From contig JANNKX010000172.1 in the NCBI GenBank assembly GCA_031396505.1, forward strand, positions 1 to 21,602: a DNA stretch of 21,602 nt. The letters are read 5' to 3'. The notes under the pieces are model-generated. The model did no database searches. It was not told the DNA's origin and worked only from the letters and a program-made list of their open reading frames with translations. This DNA is from JAAFHS01 sp031396505. GTDB lineage: Bacteria > Pseudomonadota > Alphaproteobacteria > Rhodobacterales > Rhodobacteraceae. Of this stretch, positions 1 to 7,452 are shown piece after piece. The first letter of the stretch is position 1. Each line of letters begins with the position of its first letter. The translations under genes and the position numbers were made by a program.

Positions 1-1063
1 GCTGGCGAAGGATGTGCGGTTGCTGATCCTGGACGAGCCGACGGCGGCGTTGCAGGAAAATGACAGCCAGAAACTGCTGGACCTGATGCTGGAGCTGAAG
101 GCGCAGGGGGTGACGCAGATCATCATCAGCCATAAGCTGAACGAAATCGGGCGGGTTGCGGACCGGATCACCATCATCCGAGACGGGGCATCGGTATCGA
201 CGCTGAACAAATCGGACATATCCGAGGATCGGATCATTCGTGACATGGTCGGGCGCGACATGGCGCATCGGTATCCTGAGCGCAGCCCGCAGATCGGCGA
301 GACGCTGATGGAGGTAAAGGGGTGGAACGTCTGGCATCCCGATCAGAAAGATCGCCAGATGATCCGCAATGCGTCGTTCCATGTGAAAAAGGGCGAGATT
401 GTCGGGATTGCAGGGCTGATGGGGGCGGGGCGCACGGAACTGGCGATGAGCCTGTTTGGGCACAGCTATGGGCGCAACATATCGGGTCAGGTGACACTGG
501 GCGGCAGGGTGGCCGATACATCGACCGTGGCAAAGGCGATTGACGCGGGGCTGGCCTATGTGACCGAGGACCGCAAGGTGCTGGGCCTTGTGCTGGAAGA
601 ACCCATCGTGCGCAACATCACGCTGGCCAATCTGCTGGGCGTGTCGTCGCGCGGCGTGCTGAGCCTGCGGCGCGAAACGCAGGTGGCCGAGGAATACCGC
701 CGGGCGATGAGTATCCGCACACCGGGGGTGATGCAGAAGGTGGTCAACCTGTCGGGCGGCAACCAACAAAAGGTGGTGCTGTCGAAATGGCTGTTCACCG
801 ATCCGCAGGTGCTGATCCTGGATGAACCCACACGCGGCATCGACGTGGGCGCAAAGTTTGAAATCTACAACATCATGAACGATCTGGCGGCGCAGGGGCG
901 CGGGGTGGTGATGATTTCGTCCGAAATGCCGGAACTGTTGGGTATGTGCGACCGGATTTACGTGATGAACGAAGGCCGCATCGTGGGCGAATTGAACCGC
1001 GCCGAGGCGAGTCAGGAACGGATCATGGCCTTGATCCTGCAAAGCGAGGGGAAAGCGGCATGA
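1..1063 (+). CDS. gguA: Sugar ABC transporter ATP-binding protein (GguA type), 5' partial
   Basis: This is the cytoplasmic ATPase of a monosaccharide importer of the ChvE-GguAB (multiple monosaccharide) class. Only the C-terminal two thirds is present, and the reading frame is open from base 2. The visible part begins at the Walker B of the first nucleotide-binding domain (LLILDEPTAAL) and its H-loop (IIISHKL). The second domain follows with a degenerate Walker A (GLMGAGRTE, without the usual GKS/T), the signature LSGGNQQK and Walker B LILDEPTRGID. A degenerate second Walker A is normal for sugar importers with two ATPase domains in one chain. The GTG at base 14 falls inside the first domain and is not a real start. 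The stop overlaps the permease start (ATGA), so the two genes are translationally coupled. The sugar-binding protein is not in the window. The family assignment is firm; GguA rather than XylG follows from the neighbouring gguB and gguC. Confidence 0.93.
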   Translation, partial: LAKDVRLLILDEPTAALQENDSQKLLDLMLELKAQGVTQIIISHKLNEIGRVADRITIIRDGASVSTLNKSDISEDRIIRDMVGRDMAHRYPERSPQIGETLMEVKGWNVWHPDQKDRQMIRNASFHVKKGEIVGIAGLMGAGRTELAMSLFGHSYGRNISGQVTLGGRVADTSTVAKAIDAGLAYVTEDRKVLGLVLEEPIVRNITLANLLGVSSRGVLSLRRETQVAEEYRRAMSIRTPGVMQKVVNLSGGNQQKVVLSKWLFTDPQVLILDEPTRGIDVGAKFEIYNIMNDLAAQGRGVVMISSEMPELLGMCDRIYVMNEGRIVGELNRAEASQERIMALILQSEGKAA

Positions 1064-2238
1064 GCGAAAAGTCAGGTCTTGGCGCGCATCTGGGCGGGCA
1101 TCTGCGCGAAAACGGGATGCTGATGGCGCTGGTGGCGATTGTGCTGTTCTTTGTGGTCGTCGTGCGGGTGTTTGAAGGCGTGGATTTCCTGTCCGCGCAG
1201 AATATCACGAACCTTTTCCTGCAAAACTCCTACGTCATCATCATGGCGTTGGGAATGCTTCTGGTGATTGTCGCCGGGCATATCGATTTGTCGGTGGGGT
1301 CGGTTGTGGGGTTTGTCGGGGCGGTCGCCGCTGTGCTGACAGTCAACCTCGACTGGCCCGTTTGGGCGGTGGTGCCGGCCTGTCTGGGGGTTGGCCTGAT
1401 GATCGGGGCGGCGCAGGGGTATTGGGTGGCCTATTGGCGCATTCCGTCATTTATCGTGACGTTGGCGGGGATGCTGGTGTTCCGGGGCCTGACGCTGTGG
1501 TTGCTGGCGGGGCAGAACATCGGGCCGTTTCCGAAGACGTTTCAGTCGCTGTCGACCGGGTTCATCCCGGATGTGTTTGGGATCGATAAGCCGAATATGA
1601 CGGCGCTGGCATTGGTCAGCCTGTCGGCCCTGGTGATCGTGATGCTGGGTTGGCGGGCGCGGACGCGGGATGCGGCGTTCGGCATGACGCCGGAACCAAT
1701 GGCGATCTTTGCCATCCGCAATTTGGTGGTGTCGGCGGCGCTGATCTTTGTCGGCTATAAACTGGCGAGCTTTCGCGGGCTGCCGAATGTGGTCGTGATC
1801 CTGACGGTGCTGACGGTGCTGTATGCGTTCTTCACTGAAAGCATGACCACGGGGCGGCGGATCTATGCGCTTGGCGGGAATGAGAAGGCGGCAAAGCTGT
1901 CGGGTATCAAGACGGATCGGCTGGTGTTTCTGACGTTCTGCAACATGGGCGTGCTGGCGGCACTGGCGGGGATGATCGTCGCGGCGCGGTTGAATTCATC
2001 AACCCCCAAGGCTGGCGCGGGGTTCGAGCTGGATGTGATCGCCGCCGTGTTCATCGGTGGCGCGTCGATGTCGGGCGGGGTCGGCAAGATCCTTGGCGCG
2101 GTGGTCGGCGCGCTGATCATGGGGGTGATGAACAATGGCATGTCGATCATGGGGATCGGGATTGACTATCAGCAGGTGATCAAGGGGCTGGTGCTGTTGG
2201 CCGCCGTCATCTTCGACGTCTACAATAAATCAAAGTAG
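1060..2238 (+). CDS. gguB: Sugar ABC transporter permease (GguB type)
   Basis: This is the inner-membrane permease subunit, 392 residues, that partners the ATPase upstream. I chose ATG 1060, which overlaps the gguA stop, because from there the protein starts with a short polar segment and then a hydrophobic helix (about residues 20-37). The frame is open further upstream to about 946, but that stretch lies inside gguA and codes for an Arg-rich non-membrane sequence. About ten hydrophobic segments follow. The family motif GHIDLSVGSV is at residues 73-82, and a second conserved stretch, DVIAAVFIGGASMSGG, lies near the C-terminus. The N-terminal region (LRENGMLMALVAIV, then NLFLQNSYVIIMALGMLLVI) resembles GguB/MmsB permeases more than XylH. 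The substrate is inferred from the operon to be L-arabinose, D-galactose or related sugars. Confidence 0.93.
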   Translation: MSEKSGLGAHLGGHLRENGMLMALVAIVLFFVVVVRVFEGVDFLSAQNITNLFLQNSYVIIMALGMLLVIVAGHIDLSVGSVVGFVGAVAAVLTVNLDWPVWAVVPACLGVGLMIGAAQGYWVAYWRIPSFIVTLAGMLVFRGLTLWLLAGQNIGPFPKTFQSLSTGFIPDVFGIDKPNMTALALVSLSALVIVMLGWRARTRDAAFGMTPEPMAIFAIRNLVVSAALIFVGYKLASFRGLPNVVVILTVLTVLYAFFTESMTTGRRIYALGGNEKAAKLSGIKTDRLVFLTFCNMGVLAALAGMIVAARLNSSTPKAGAGFELDVIAAVFIGGASMSGGVGKILGAVVGALIMGVMNNGMSIMGIGIDYQQVIKGLVLLAAVIFDVYNKSK

Positions 2239-2249
2239 GGCAGGTTTTC

Positions 2250-3242
2250 ATGCTGTTGTCGCAGATCAAACAGGCGGATGGCACGCTTGCCGTGGTGGCG
2301 CGCGAAGGGTCGGAGGCGGCCATCGTGAAGGGGGCAGTCAGTACCTATGCGCTGGCGACCGAGGCGGTGCGGGCGGGCACGACGCTGGCGGCGGTGATTG
2401 CGGCGCATGGATTGGGCGAGGCCGTCGATCTGGTGGCACTGGCGGCGGCGGGCCGCATAACCCTGCCGATCACGCATCCAGATCCTGCGCACATGCACCT
2501 GACAGGTACGGGGCTTACGCATCTGGGGTCCGCGTCAACGCGCGACGCGATGCATGCAAAGCTGGACGGGGCCGAAACCCTGACTGACTCAATGCGCATG
2601 TTCCGCATGGGACTGGAGGGCGGGCGGCCTGTGCCAGGCGCAGTCGGTGTGCAGCCGGAATGGTTCTACAAGGGCAACGGGCACACGGCGGTCGCCCCCG
2701 GCACCACCCTGACCAGCCCCGGCTTTGCGCTGGATGGTGGCGAGGAGCCGGAAATTGCGGGCATCTATCTGATCGCTCCGGATGGCCGCCCAGCCCGCAT
2801 CGGCTGGGCCTTGGCAAACGAATTTTCCGACCATGTGACGGAACGGATCAACTATCTGTTCCTTGCCCATTCCAAACTGCGCGAGGCGTCGTTTGGTCCC
2901 GAAATCCTTGTCGGCGACCTGCCGGCGGACGTGCGCGGCACCTGCCGCATCCGGCGCGGCAATGCCGTAGTCTTCGAGGCCCCTTTCCTGTCGGGCGAAG
3001 CGAACATGTCACATACATTTGCCAATCTGGAACATCACCACTTCAAATACGCACTGTTCCGCCAGCCCGGCGATCTGCATGTGCATATGTTTGGCACAGC
3101 CACGCTTAGCTTTGCGCAAGGCATCGTGCCGCAGGCGGATGATGTTTTCGAAATTGAGGCACCGCCATTCGGCCTGCCATTGCGCAACACACTGGCCGTG
3201 GCCCCTGCCCAGCCCGGTGCCGTTGCCGTAACCCAACTGTGA
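2250..3242 (+). CDS. gguC: GguC / AraD1-family FAH-fold protein, probable 2-keto-3-deoxy-L-arabinonate dehydratase
   Basis: This 330-residue protein belongs to the GguC (AraD1) branch of the fumarylacetoacetate hydrolase superfamily. A purine-rich ribosome-binding site (AGGGCAGG) lies before ATG 2250, 11 bases after gguB. The C-terminal half carries the FAH-type acidic metal-binding segment GGEEPEIAGIYLI and the conserved ALANEFSDHVTER and HSKLREASFGPE blocks. A related FAH-family enzyme, Caulobacter XylX, dehydrates 2-keto-3-deoxy-D-xylonate to 2-oxoglutarate semialdehyde. Here gguC sits exactly between the transporter and the aldonate dehydratase, and no DHDPS-type KDA dehydratase is visible. 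I therefore infer that it performs the second dehydration of the L-arabinose (and perhaps D-fucose) pathway. The family is certain; the exact substrate is an inference from context. Confidence 0.87.
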   Translation: MLLSQIKQADGTLAVVAREGSEAAIVKGAVSTYALATEAVRAGTTLAAVIAAHGLGEAVDLVALAAAGRITLPITHPDPAHMHLTGTGLTHLGSASTRDAMHAKLDGAETLTDSMRMFRMGLEGGRPVPGAVGVQPEWFYKGNGHTAVAPGTTLTSPGFALDGGEEPEIAGIYLIAPDGRPARIGWALANEFSDHVTERINYLFLAHSKLREASFGPEILVGDLPADVRGTCRIRRGNAVVFEAPFLSGEANMSHTFANLEHHHFKYALFRQPGDLHVHMFGTATLSFAQGIVPQADDVFEIEAPPFGLPLRNTLAVAPAQPGAVAVTQL

Positions 3243-3249
3243 GGACGCT

Positions 3250-4992
3250 ATGACATTTACCCCTGCCCCATGGCCCCGCAAACTGCGTTCGCAAACTTGG
3301 TTTGGCGGCACGTCGAAAGACAATATCTATCATCGCGGCTGGATGAAGAATCAGGGGTTCCCGGCCGATCTGTTTGACGGCCGCCCAGTGATCGGCATTC
3401 TGAACACATGGTCGGAACTGACGCCTTGCAATGCGCACCTGAATGATCTGGCACAGCGTGTAAAGCATGGCATCTATGAGGCGGGCGGATTTCCTGTCGA
3501 AGTGCCGGTGTTTTCGGCGTCCGAATCCGCGTTCCGCCCTACAGCAATGATGTTCCGCAATCTGGCGGCGATGGCGGTGGAAGAGGCGATGCGCGGTCAG
3601 CCGATGGATGGTTGTGTGCTGATGGTGGGTTGCGACAAGACCACACCAAGTTTGCTGATGGCTGCAGCGTCCACGGACCTGCCGTCGATTGTGGTCACGG
3701 GCGGACCGATGCTGAACGGGTATTTCAAGAATGAACGCGTCGGATCAGGCACGCATCTGTGGAAATTCAGCGAGGCCGTGAAAGCGGGCGAAATGACACG
3801 GGAGGAGTTTGTAGAGGCGGAGGCCAGCATGAGCCGATCACCGGGATCGTGCAACACGATGGGCACGGCGTCCACCATGGCCAGCATGGCCGAGGCATTG
3901 GGCATGGCACTGTCGGGCAATGCGGCAATCCCTGCGGTGGACTCGCGTCGCAGGGTCATGGCGCAGATGACCGGGCGGCGGATCGTGCAGATGGTAAAGG
4001 ATGATCTGAAACCATCCGACATCCTGAAGAAAGACGCGTTTGAAAATGCGATCCGCACCAATGCGGCGATTGGCGGATCGACGAATGCGGTGATCCACCT
4101 TCTGGCGATTGCAGGCCGGGTGGGCATTGATCTATCACTGGATGACTGGGATCGCTGCGGGCGCGATATTCCCACGATCGTGAACCTGATGCCGTCGGGC
4201 AAATACCTGATGGAGGAGTTTTTCTATGCCGGTGGCCTGCCCGTCGTGATCAAGCGGCTCGGCGAGGCGGGGGTGTTGCACAAGGACGCGCTGACCGTGT
4301 CGGGGCAGACGGCATGGGAACAGGTCAAGGATGTGGTCAACCACAACCCCGACGTGATCCTGCCCGCCGACCGCGCCCTGACGCAATCGGGGGGCGTGGT
4401 CGTACTGCGCGGCAATCTGGCGCCCAAGGGTGCGGTGCTGAAACCGTCGGCGGCCACGCCTGCCTTGATGGTGCACCGGGGGCGCGCGGTGGTGTTCGAG
4501 GATATCGACGACTACAAGGCGCGGATCAATGACGAGGCGCTGGATATCGACGAAACCTGCGTGATGGTCCTGAAAAACTGCGGGCCAAAAGGCTATCCCG
4601 GCATGGCCGAGGTCGGCAATATGGGCCTGCCGCCCAAGGTGCTGCGCAAGGGCATCACCGATATGGTGCGGATTTCGGATGCGCGGATGTCGGGCACGGC
4701 CTATGGCACGGTTGTGCTGCACACCTCACCCGAGGCGGCGGCGGGGGGGCCGCTTGCGGTGGTGCGGTCGGGCGATTTCATCGAACTTGACGTGCCCGCG
4801 CGGCGGTTGCATCTGGATATTCCCGAGGCTGAACTTGTCGCGCGTCTGGCACAATGGGCACCGCGTGATGCGGGACCTGCGGGGGGCTATGCGTTCCTGC
4901 ACCACCGCCATGTGATGGGGGCCGATACCGGTGCGGACCTTGATTTCCTGCAAGGTTGCCGGGGCAATCCGGTCGGCAAGGATAGCCATTGA
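3250..4992 (+). CDS. L-arabinonate dehydratase (IlvD/Edd family)
   Basis: This 580-residue iron-sulfur dehydratase converts L-arabinonate to 2-keto-3-deoxy-L-arabinonate. It starts 7 bases after gguC with a GAGGACGCT ribosome-binding site. The three expected [2Fe-2S] ligands are visible: Cys60 (LTPCN), Cys128 (VGCDKTTPS) and Cys201 (SPGSCNTMGTAST). The Mg-binding Asp129/Lys130 pair and the catalytic serine motif ARMSGTAYGT (Ser481) are also present. As recalled, the sequence matches the structurally characterised Rhizobium leguminosarum L-arabinonate dehydratase almost throughout, including the C-terminal GADTGADLDFL, with numbering shifted by one. Nomenclature is confused: the gene is called araC in Azospirillum work and araD in some automatic annotations, so no symbol is given. 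The enzyme probably also accepts D-fuconate or D-galactonate. A branched-chain amino acid IlvD role is unlikely, given the sequence subtype and neighbours. Confidence 0.93.
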   Translation: MTFTPAPWPRKLRSQTWFGGTSKDNIYHRGWMKNQGFPADLFDGRPVIGILNTWSELTPCNAHLNDLAQRVKHGIYEAGGFPVEVPVFSASESAFRPTAMMFRNLAAMAVEEAMRGQPMDGCVLMVGCDKTTPSLLMAAASTDLPSIVVTGGPMLNGYFKNERVGSGTHLWKFSEAVKAGEMTREEFVEAEASMSRSPGSCNTMGTASTMASMAEALGMALSGNAAIPAVDSRRRVMAQMTGRRIVQMVKDDLKPSDILKKDAFENAIRTNAAIGGSTNAVIHLLAIAGRVGIDLSLDDWDRCGRDIPTIVNLMPSGKYLMEEFFYAGGLPVVIKRLGEAGVLHKDALTVSGQTAWEQVKDVVNHNPDVILPADRALTQSGGVVVLRGNLAPKGAVLKPSAATPALMVHRGRAVVFEDIDDYKARINDEALDIDETCVMVLKNCGPKGYPGMAEVGNMGLPPKVLRKGITDMVRISDARMSGTAYGTVVLHTSPEAAAGGPLAVVRSGDFIELDVPARRLHLDIPEAELVARLAQWAPRDAGPAGGYAFLHHRHVMGADTGADLDFLQGCRGNPVGKDSH

Positions 4993-5915
4993 TGACCATG
5001 CGCCAAAAAATCGCCCTTATTGGCATCGGCAAGATTGCGCGCGATCAGCATGTGCCCGCACTTGCCGCCAGCGCGGATTGGGAGCTGGCAGCAACGGTGT
5101 CACGGTCGGGCAGGATTGACGGGATCGAAAGCCATACCGATTTCGCGGCCATGCTGGCGGCGCGGCCCGATATCGGGGTGGTGTCTTTGTGCATGCCACC
5201 GGTGCCGCGTTATGACTATGCCGAGGCGGCCCTGCTGGCGGGGCGGCATGTTATGCTGGAAAAACCGCCCGGCGCGACGCTGGCCGAGGTGCATGCGCTG
5301 CAGGCACTGGCGGATGCGCGGGGCCTGACCTTGTTTGCCACTTGGCACAGCCGGATGGCGCAGGCAGTGGCCCCGGCACGCAAATGGCTGGCGGATAAAA
5401 CGGTCACGCGCGCCCAGATCACCTGGCGCGAGGATGTGCGCAAATGGCATCCGGGGCAGGACTGGGTGTTTGAACCTGGCGGGATGGGGGTGTTCGATCC
5501 GGGCATCAACGCATTGTCGATCCTGACAGAAATCCTGCCCGCACCTGTGCATCTGACGGCGGCAGAGCTGTCGTTCCCGGCAAACCGCCAGACGCCGATT
5601 GCGGCAAGCCTGACGTTTTCGGGCGGCGTCACGGCAGATTTCGATTGGCGGCAGGAGGGCCCGCAAACCTGGGATATCGTGGTCGATACGACCCATGGCC
5701 AGCTTGCCCTCCGCATGGGCGGCAATCGGCTGGAGCTGGACGGGATGCAGGTATCGGGGGAAGATTCGATCATGGGCGAATATCCGGCCCTTTATGCGCA
5801 GATGGCGCAGTTGGTGCGGGTGGGGGCGTCGGATGTCGATCTGGCCCCAATGGTGCATGTCGCAGATGCAATGACGCTGGGACGGCGCGTCGTCGTGGAT
5901 GCGTTTGATTTTTAG
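4992..5915 (+). CDS. L-arabinose / D-galactose 1-dehydrogenase (Gfo/Idh/MocA family)
   Basis: This 307-residue NAD(P)-dependent enzyme oxidises the anomeric carbon of L-arabinose or D-galactose to the lactone, the first intracellular step. ATG 4992 overlaps the preceding stop (TGATG); a TTG at 4989 or ATG at 4998 are alternatives. The N-terminal Rossmann motif is IGIGKIARDQHVPAL (residues 10-24). The family catalytic lysine is in LEKPPGA (Lys91), followed by FATWHSR (His119). The substrate-pocket block EPGGMGVFDPGINALSI holds Asp169 and Asn173, which correspond to residues reported for the Azospirillum brasilense L-arabinose dehydrogenase. The C-terminal half is the usual beta-sheet dimerisation domain. 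Resemblance to the Azospirillum enzyme is strong along the whole length. Activity on both sugars is typical of the family; the physiological substrate cannot be read from the sequence. Confidence 0.88.
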   Translation: MTMRQKIALIGIGKIARDQHVPALAASADWELAATVSRSGRIDGIESHTDFAAMLAARPDIGVVSLCMPPVPRYDYAEAALLAGRHVMLEKPPGATLAEVHALQALADARGLTLFATWHSRMAQAVAPARKWLADKTVTRAQITWREDVRKWHPGQDWVFEPGGMGVFDPGINALSILTEILPAPVHLTAAELSFPANRQTPIAASLTFSGGVTADFDWRQEGPQTWDIVVDTTHGQLALRMGGNRLELDGMQVSGEDSIMGEYPALYAQMAQLVRVGASDVDLAPMVHVADAMTLGRRVVVDAFDF

Positions 5916-5925
5916 GGGATTATGG

Positions 5926-7377
5926 ATGCTGACAGACATGGATCTGATCGCGGGGACATGGGTTCCGCGCGAAGCGGGCCGCGTCGATGCGGCCTGTGCG
6001 GCGGCGGAGGCGGCTTTTGCACCCTACGCGGCCCTGCCACGCGTCGCGCGCGCCGCGTTTCTGGACCGTATCGCGGATGAAATCGACGCGCGCGGGGCCG
6101 CGATCACGGCGGTTGGCACGGCGGAAACCGGACTTCCGGCGGCGCGGCTGGAGGGGGAACGCGGGCGCACGGTCGGGCAATTGCGGCTGTTTGCAGGCCA
6201 TATCCGCGCAGGCATTTATCTCGACCGCCGCACGGACGCGGCGCTGCCCAACCGCAGCCCCCTGCCCCGCCCCGAAATCCGCATGATCCAGCGTCCGGTG
6301 GGGCCGGTCGCGGTGTTTGGCGCATCAAACTTTCCGCTCGCCTTTTCCACCGCCGGGGGGGACACGGCCAGCGCGCTGGCTGCGGGCTGCCCTGTCGTGG
6401 TCAAAGGCCATCCGGCGCATCCGGGCACCGCCGAGGTGGTGGCGCAGGCGATTGCAGCGGCGATTGCGGCTTGCGGGGTGCATCAGGGGGTATTTTCGCT
6501 GCTGCAGGGCAACGGGTTTGATCTGGGAACGGCATTGGTCACACATCCGGCAATCTGTGCCGTCGGGTTTACAGGCGGCCTGTCAGGCGGACGCGCGCTG
6601 TTTGATCTGTGCGCACAACGCCCCATACCCATTCCGTTCTTTGGCGAACTGGGATCGGTGAACCCGATGTTCCTGCTGCCCCACGCCATGGCAGTGCGGT
6701 CTGCCGCGATTGCCACCGGATGGGCTGCATCGCTGACCATGGGGGCGGGGCAGTTCTGCACCAATCCCGGCGTTGTGGTGATGATTGACGGGCCGGATGC
6801 CGATGCCTTCGCCGATGTTGCGCACGACGCCTTGGCGCAGGTGACGGCGCAGACAATGCTGACCGATGACATCGCCACCGCCTATCACCGTGGACGCGAC
6901 GCAATGGCTGCGGCCCCCCGTGTGCGCGCATTGTTGTCATCTGACAGCGGGGCACGGCAGGCAAAGCCTGCACTGCTGGAGGTGTCGGGCGCGGATTGGC
7001 GGGCGAACCCCACCCTCGCGCATGAGGTGTTTGGCCCGCTTGGCCTGATTGTACGCGTGGCCGATCTGGATGAAATGCAGGTGATTGCCGCAGGTCTGGA
7101 CGGGCAACTGACCTGCACATTGCACATCGACACCGGGGATTATCCGGTCGCGCGCACCTTGCTGCCGATCCTGGAGCGCAAGGCAGGCCGGGTGCTGGCG
7201 AACGGCTTTCCAACGGGCGTTGAGGTGTGCGAGGCGATGGTGCATGGCGGACCGTATCCCGCCAGCACGAATTTCGGCGCAACATCCGTGGGCTCGATGG
7301 CAATCCGGCGTTGGCTGCGGCCTGTTGCATTACAGAACATGCCCGAAGCATTGCTGGACGACGATGCGCGGGGCTAA
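5926..7377 (+). CDS. 2-oxoglutarate semialdehyde (2,5-dioxopentanoate) dehydrogenase, NADP type
   Basis: This 483-residue aldehyde dehydrogenase completes the pathway by oxidising 2-oxoglutarate semialdehyde to 2-oxoglutarate. I chose ATG 5926 because AGGGGA lies 6 bases upstream; 5899 is in frame but falls inside the previous gene. Catalytic features are complete: Asn135 in FGASNFPLAF, cofactor-binding VVKGHPAHPGT (Lys160), general base Glu241 in GELGSVNP, and nucleophile Cys278 in GAGQFCTNPG. The C-terminal VHGGPYPASTNFGATSVG is typical of the Azospirillum type III KGSA dehydrogenase group. The N-terminus is unusually short: after LIAGTWV the protein goes almost directly into the first helix (VDAACAAAEAAF), skipping some 20-25 residues that relatives normally have. 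It is the last gene of the operon and is followed by a hairpin. Confidence 0.9.
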   Translation: MLTDMDLIAGTWVPREAGRVDAACAAAEAAFAPYAALPRVARAAFLDRIADEIDARGAAITAVGTAETGLPAARLEGERGRTVGQLRLFAGHIRAGIYLDRRTDAALPNRSPLPRPEIRMIQRPVGPVAVFGASNFPLAFSTAGGDTASALAAGCPVVVKGHPAHPGTAEVVAQAIAAAIAACGVHQGVFSLLQGNGFDLGTALVTHPAICAVGFTGGLSGGRALFDLCAQRPIPIPFFGELGSVNPMFLLPHAMAVRSAAIATGWAASLTMGAGQFCTNPGVVVMIDGPDADAFADVAHDALAQVTAQTMLTDDIATAYHRGRDAMAAAPRVRALLSSDSGARQAKPALLEVSGADWRANPTLAHEVFGPLGLIVRVADLDEMQVIAAGLDGQLTCTLHIDTGDYPVARTLLPILERKAGRVLANGFPTGVEVCEAMVHGGPYPASTNFGATSVGSMAIRRWLRPVALQNMPEALLDDDARG

Positions 7378-7403
7378 AGAGGATCAGCTGTGTTTTTTGC
7401 GTT

Positions 7404-7436
7404 TTGCGTCTGATCGGCTGAACTGATCGGACGCAA
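7404..7436. terminator. Hairpin between convergent operon end and RTX gene
   Basis: Two 12-base arms (7404-7415 and 7425-7436) pair with a single G-T wobble around a 9-base loop. The hairpin lies in the 75-base gap between the aldehyde dehydrogenase stop and the end of the converging RTX gene. There is no T-tract after it on the + strand, so efficiency is uncertain. Confidence 0.5.
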
Positions 7437-7452
7437 CACGCCATAAGCCGGG

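Noticed and set aside
946..1059. Upstream in-frame start for the permease gene
   Set aside because: The extra 38 residues lie within gguA and are Arg-rich, unlike any permease N-terminus; ATG 1060 gives the classic ATGA overlap.
5100..5939. 279-residue - strand frame over the sugar dehydrogenase
   Set aside because: It is Arg/His/Gln-rich with no domain and fully overlaps a well-recognised enzyme.
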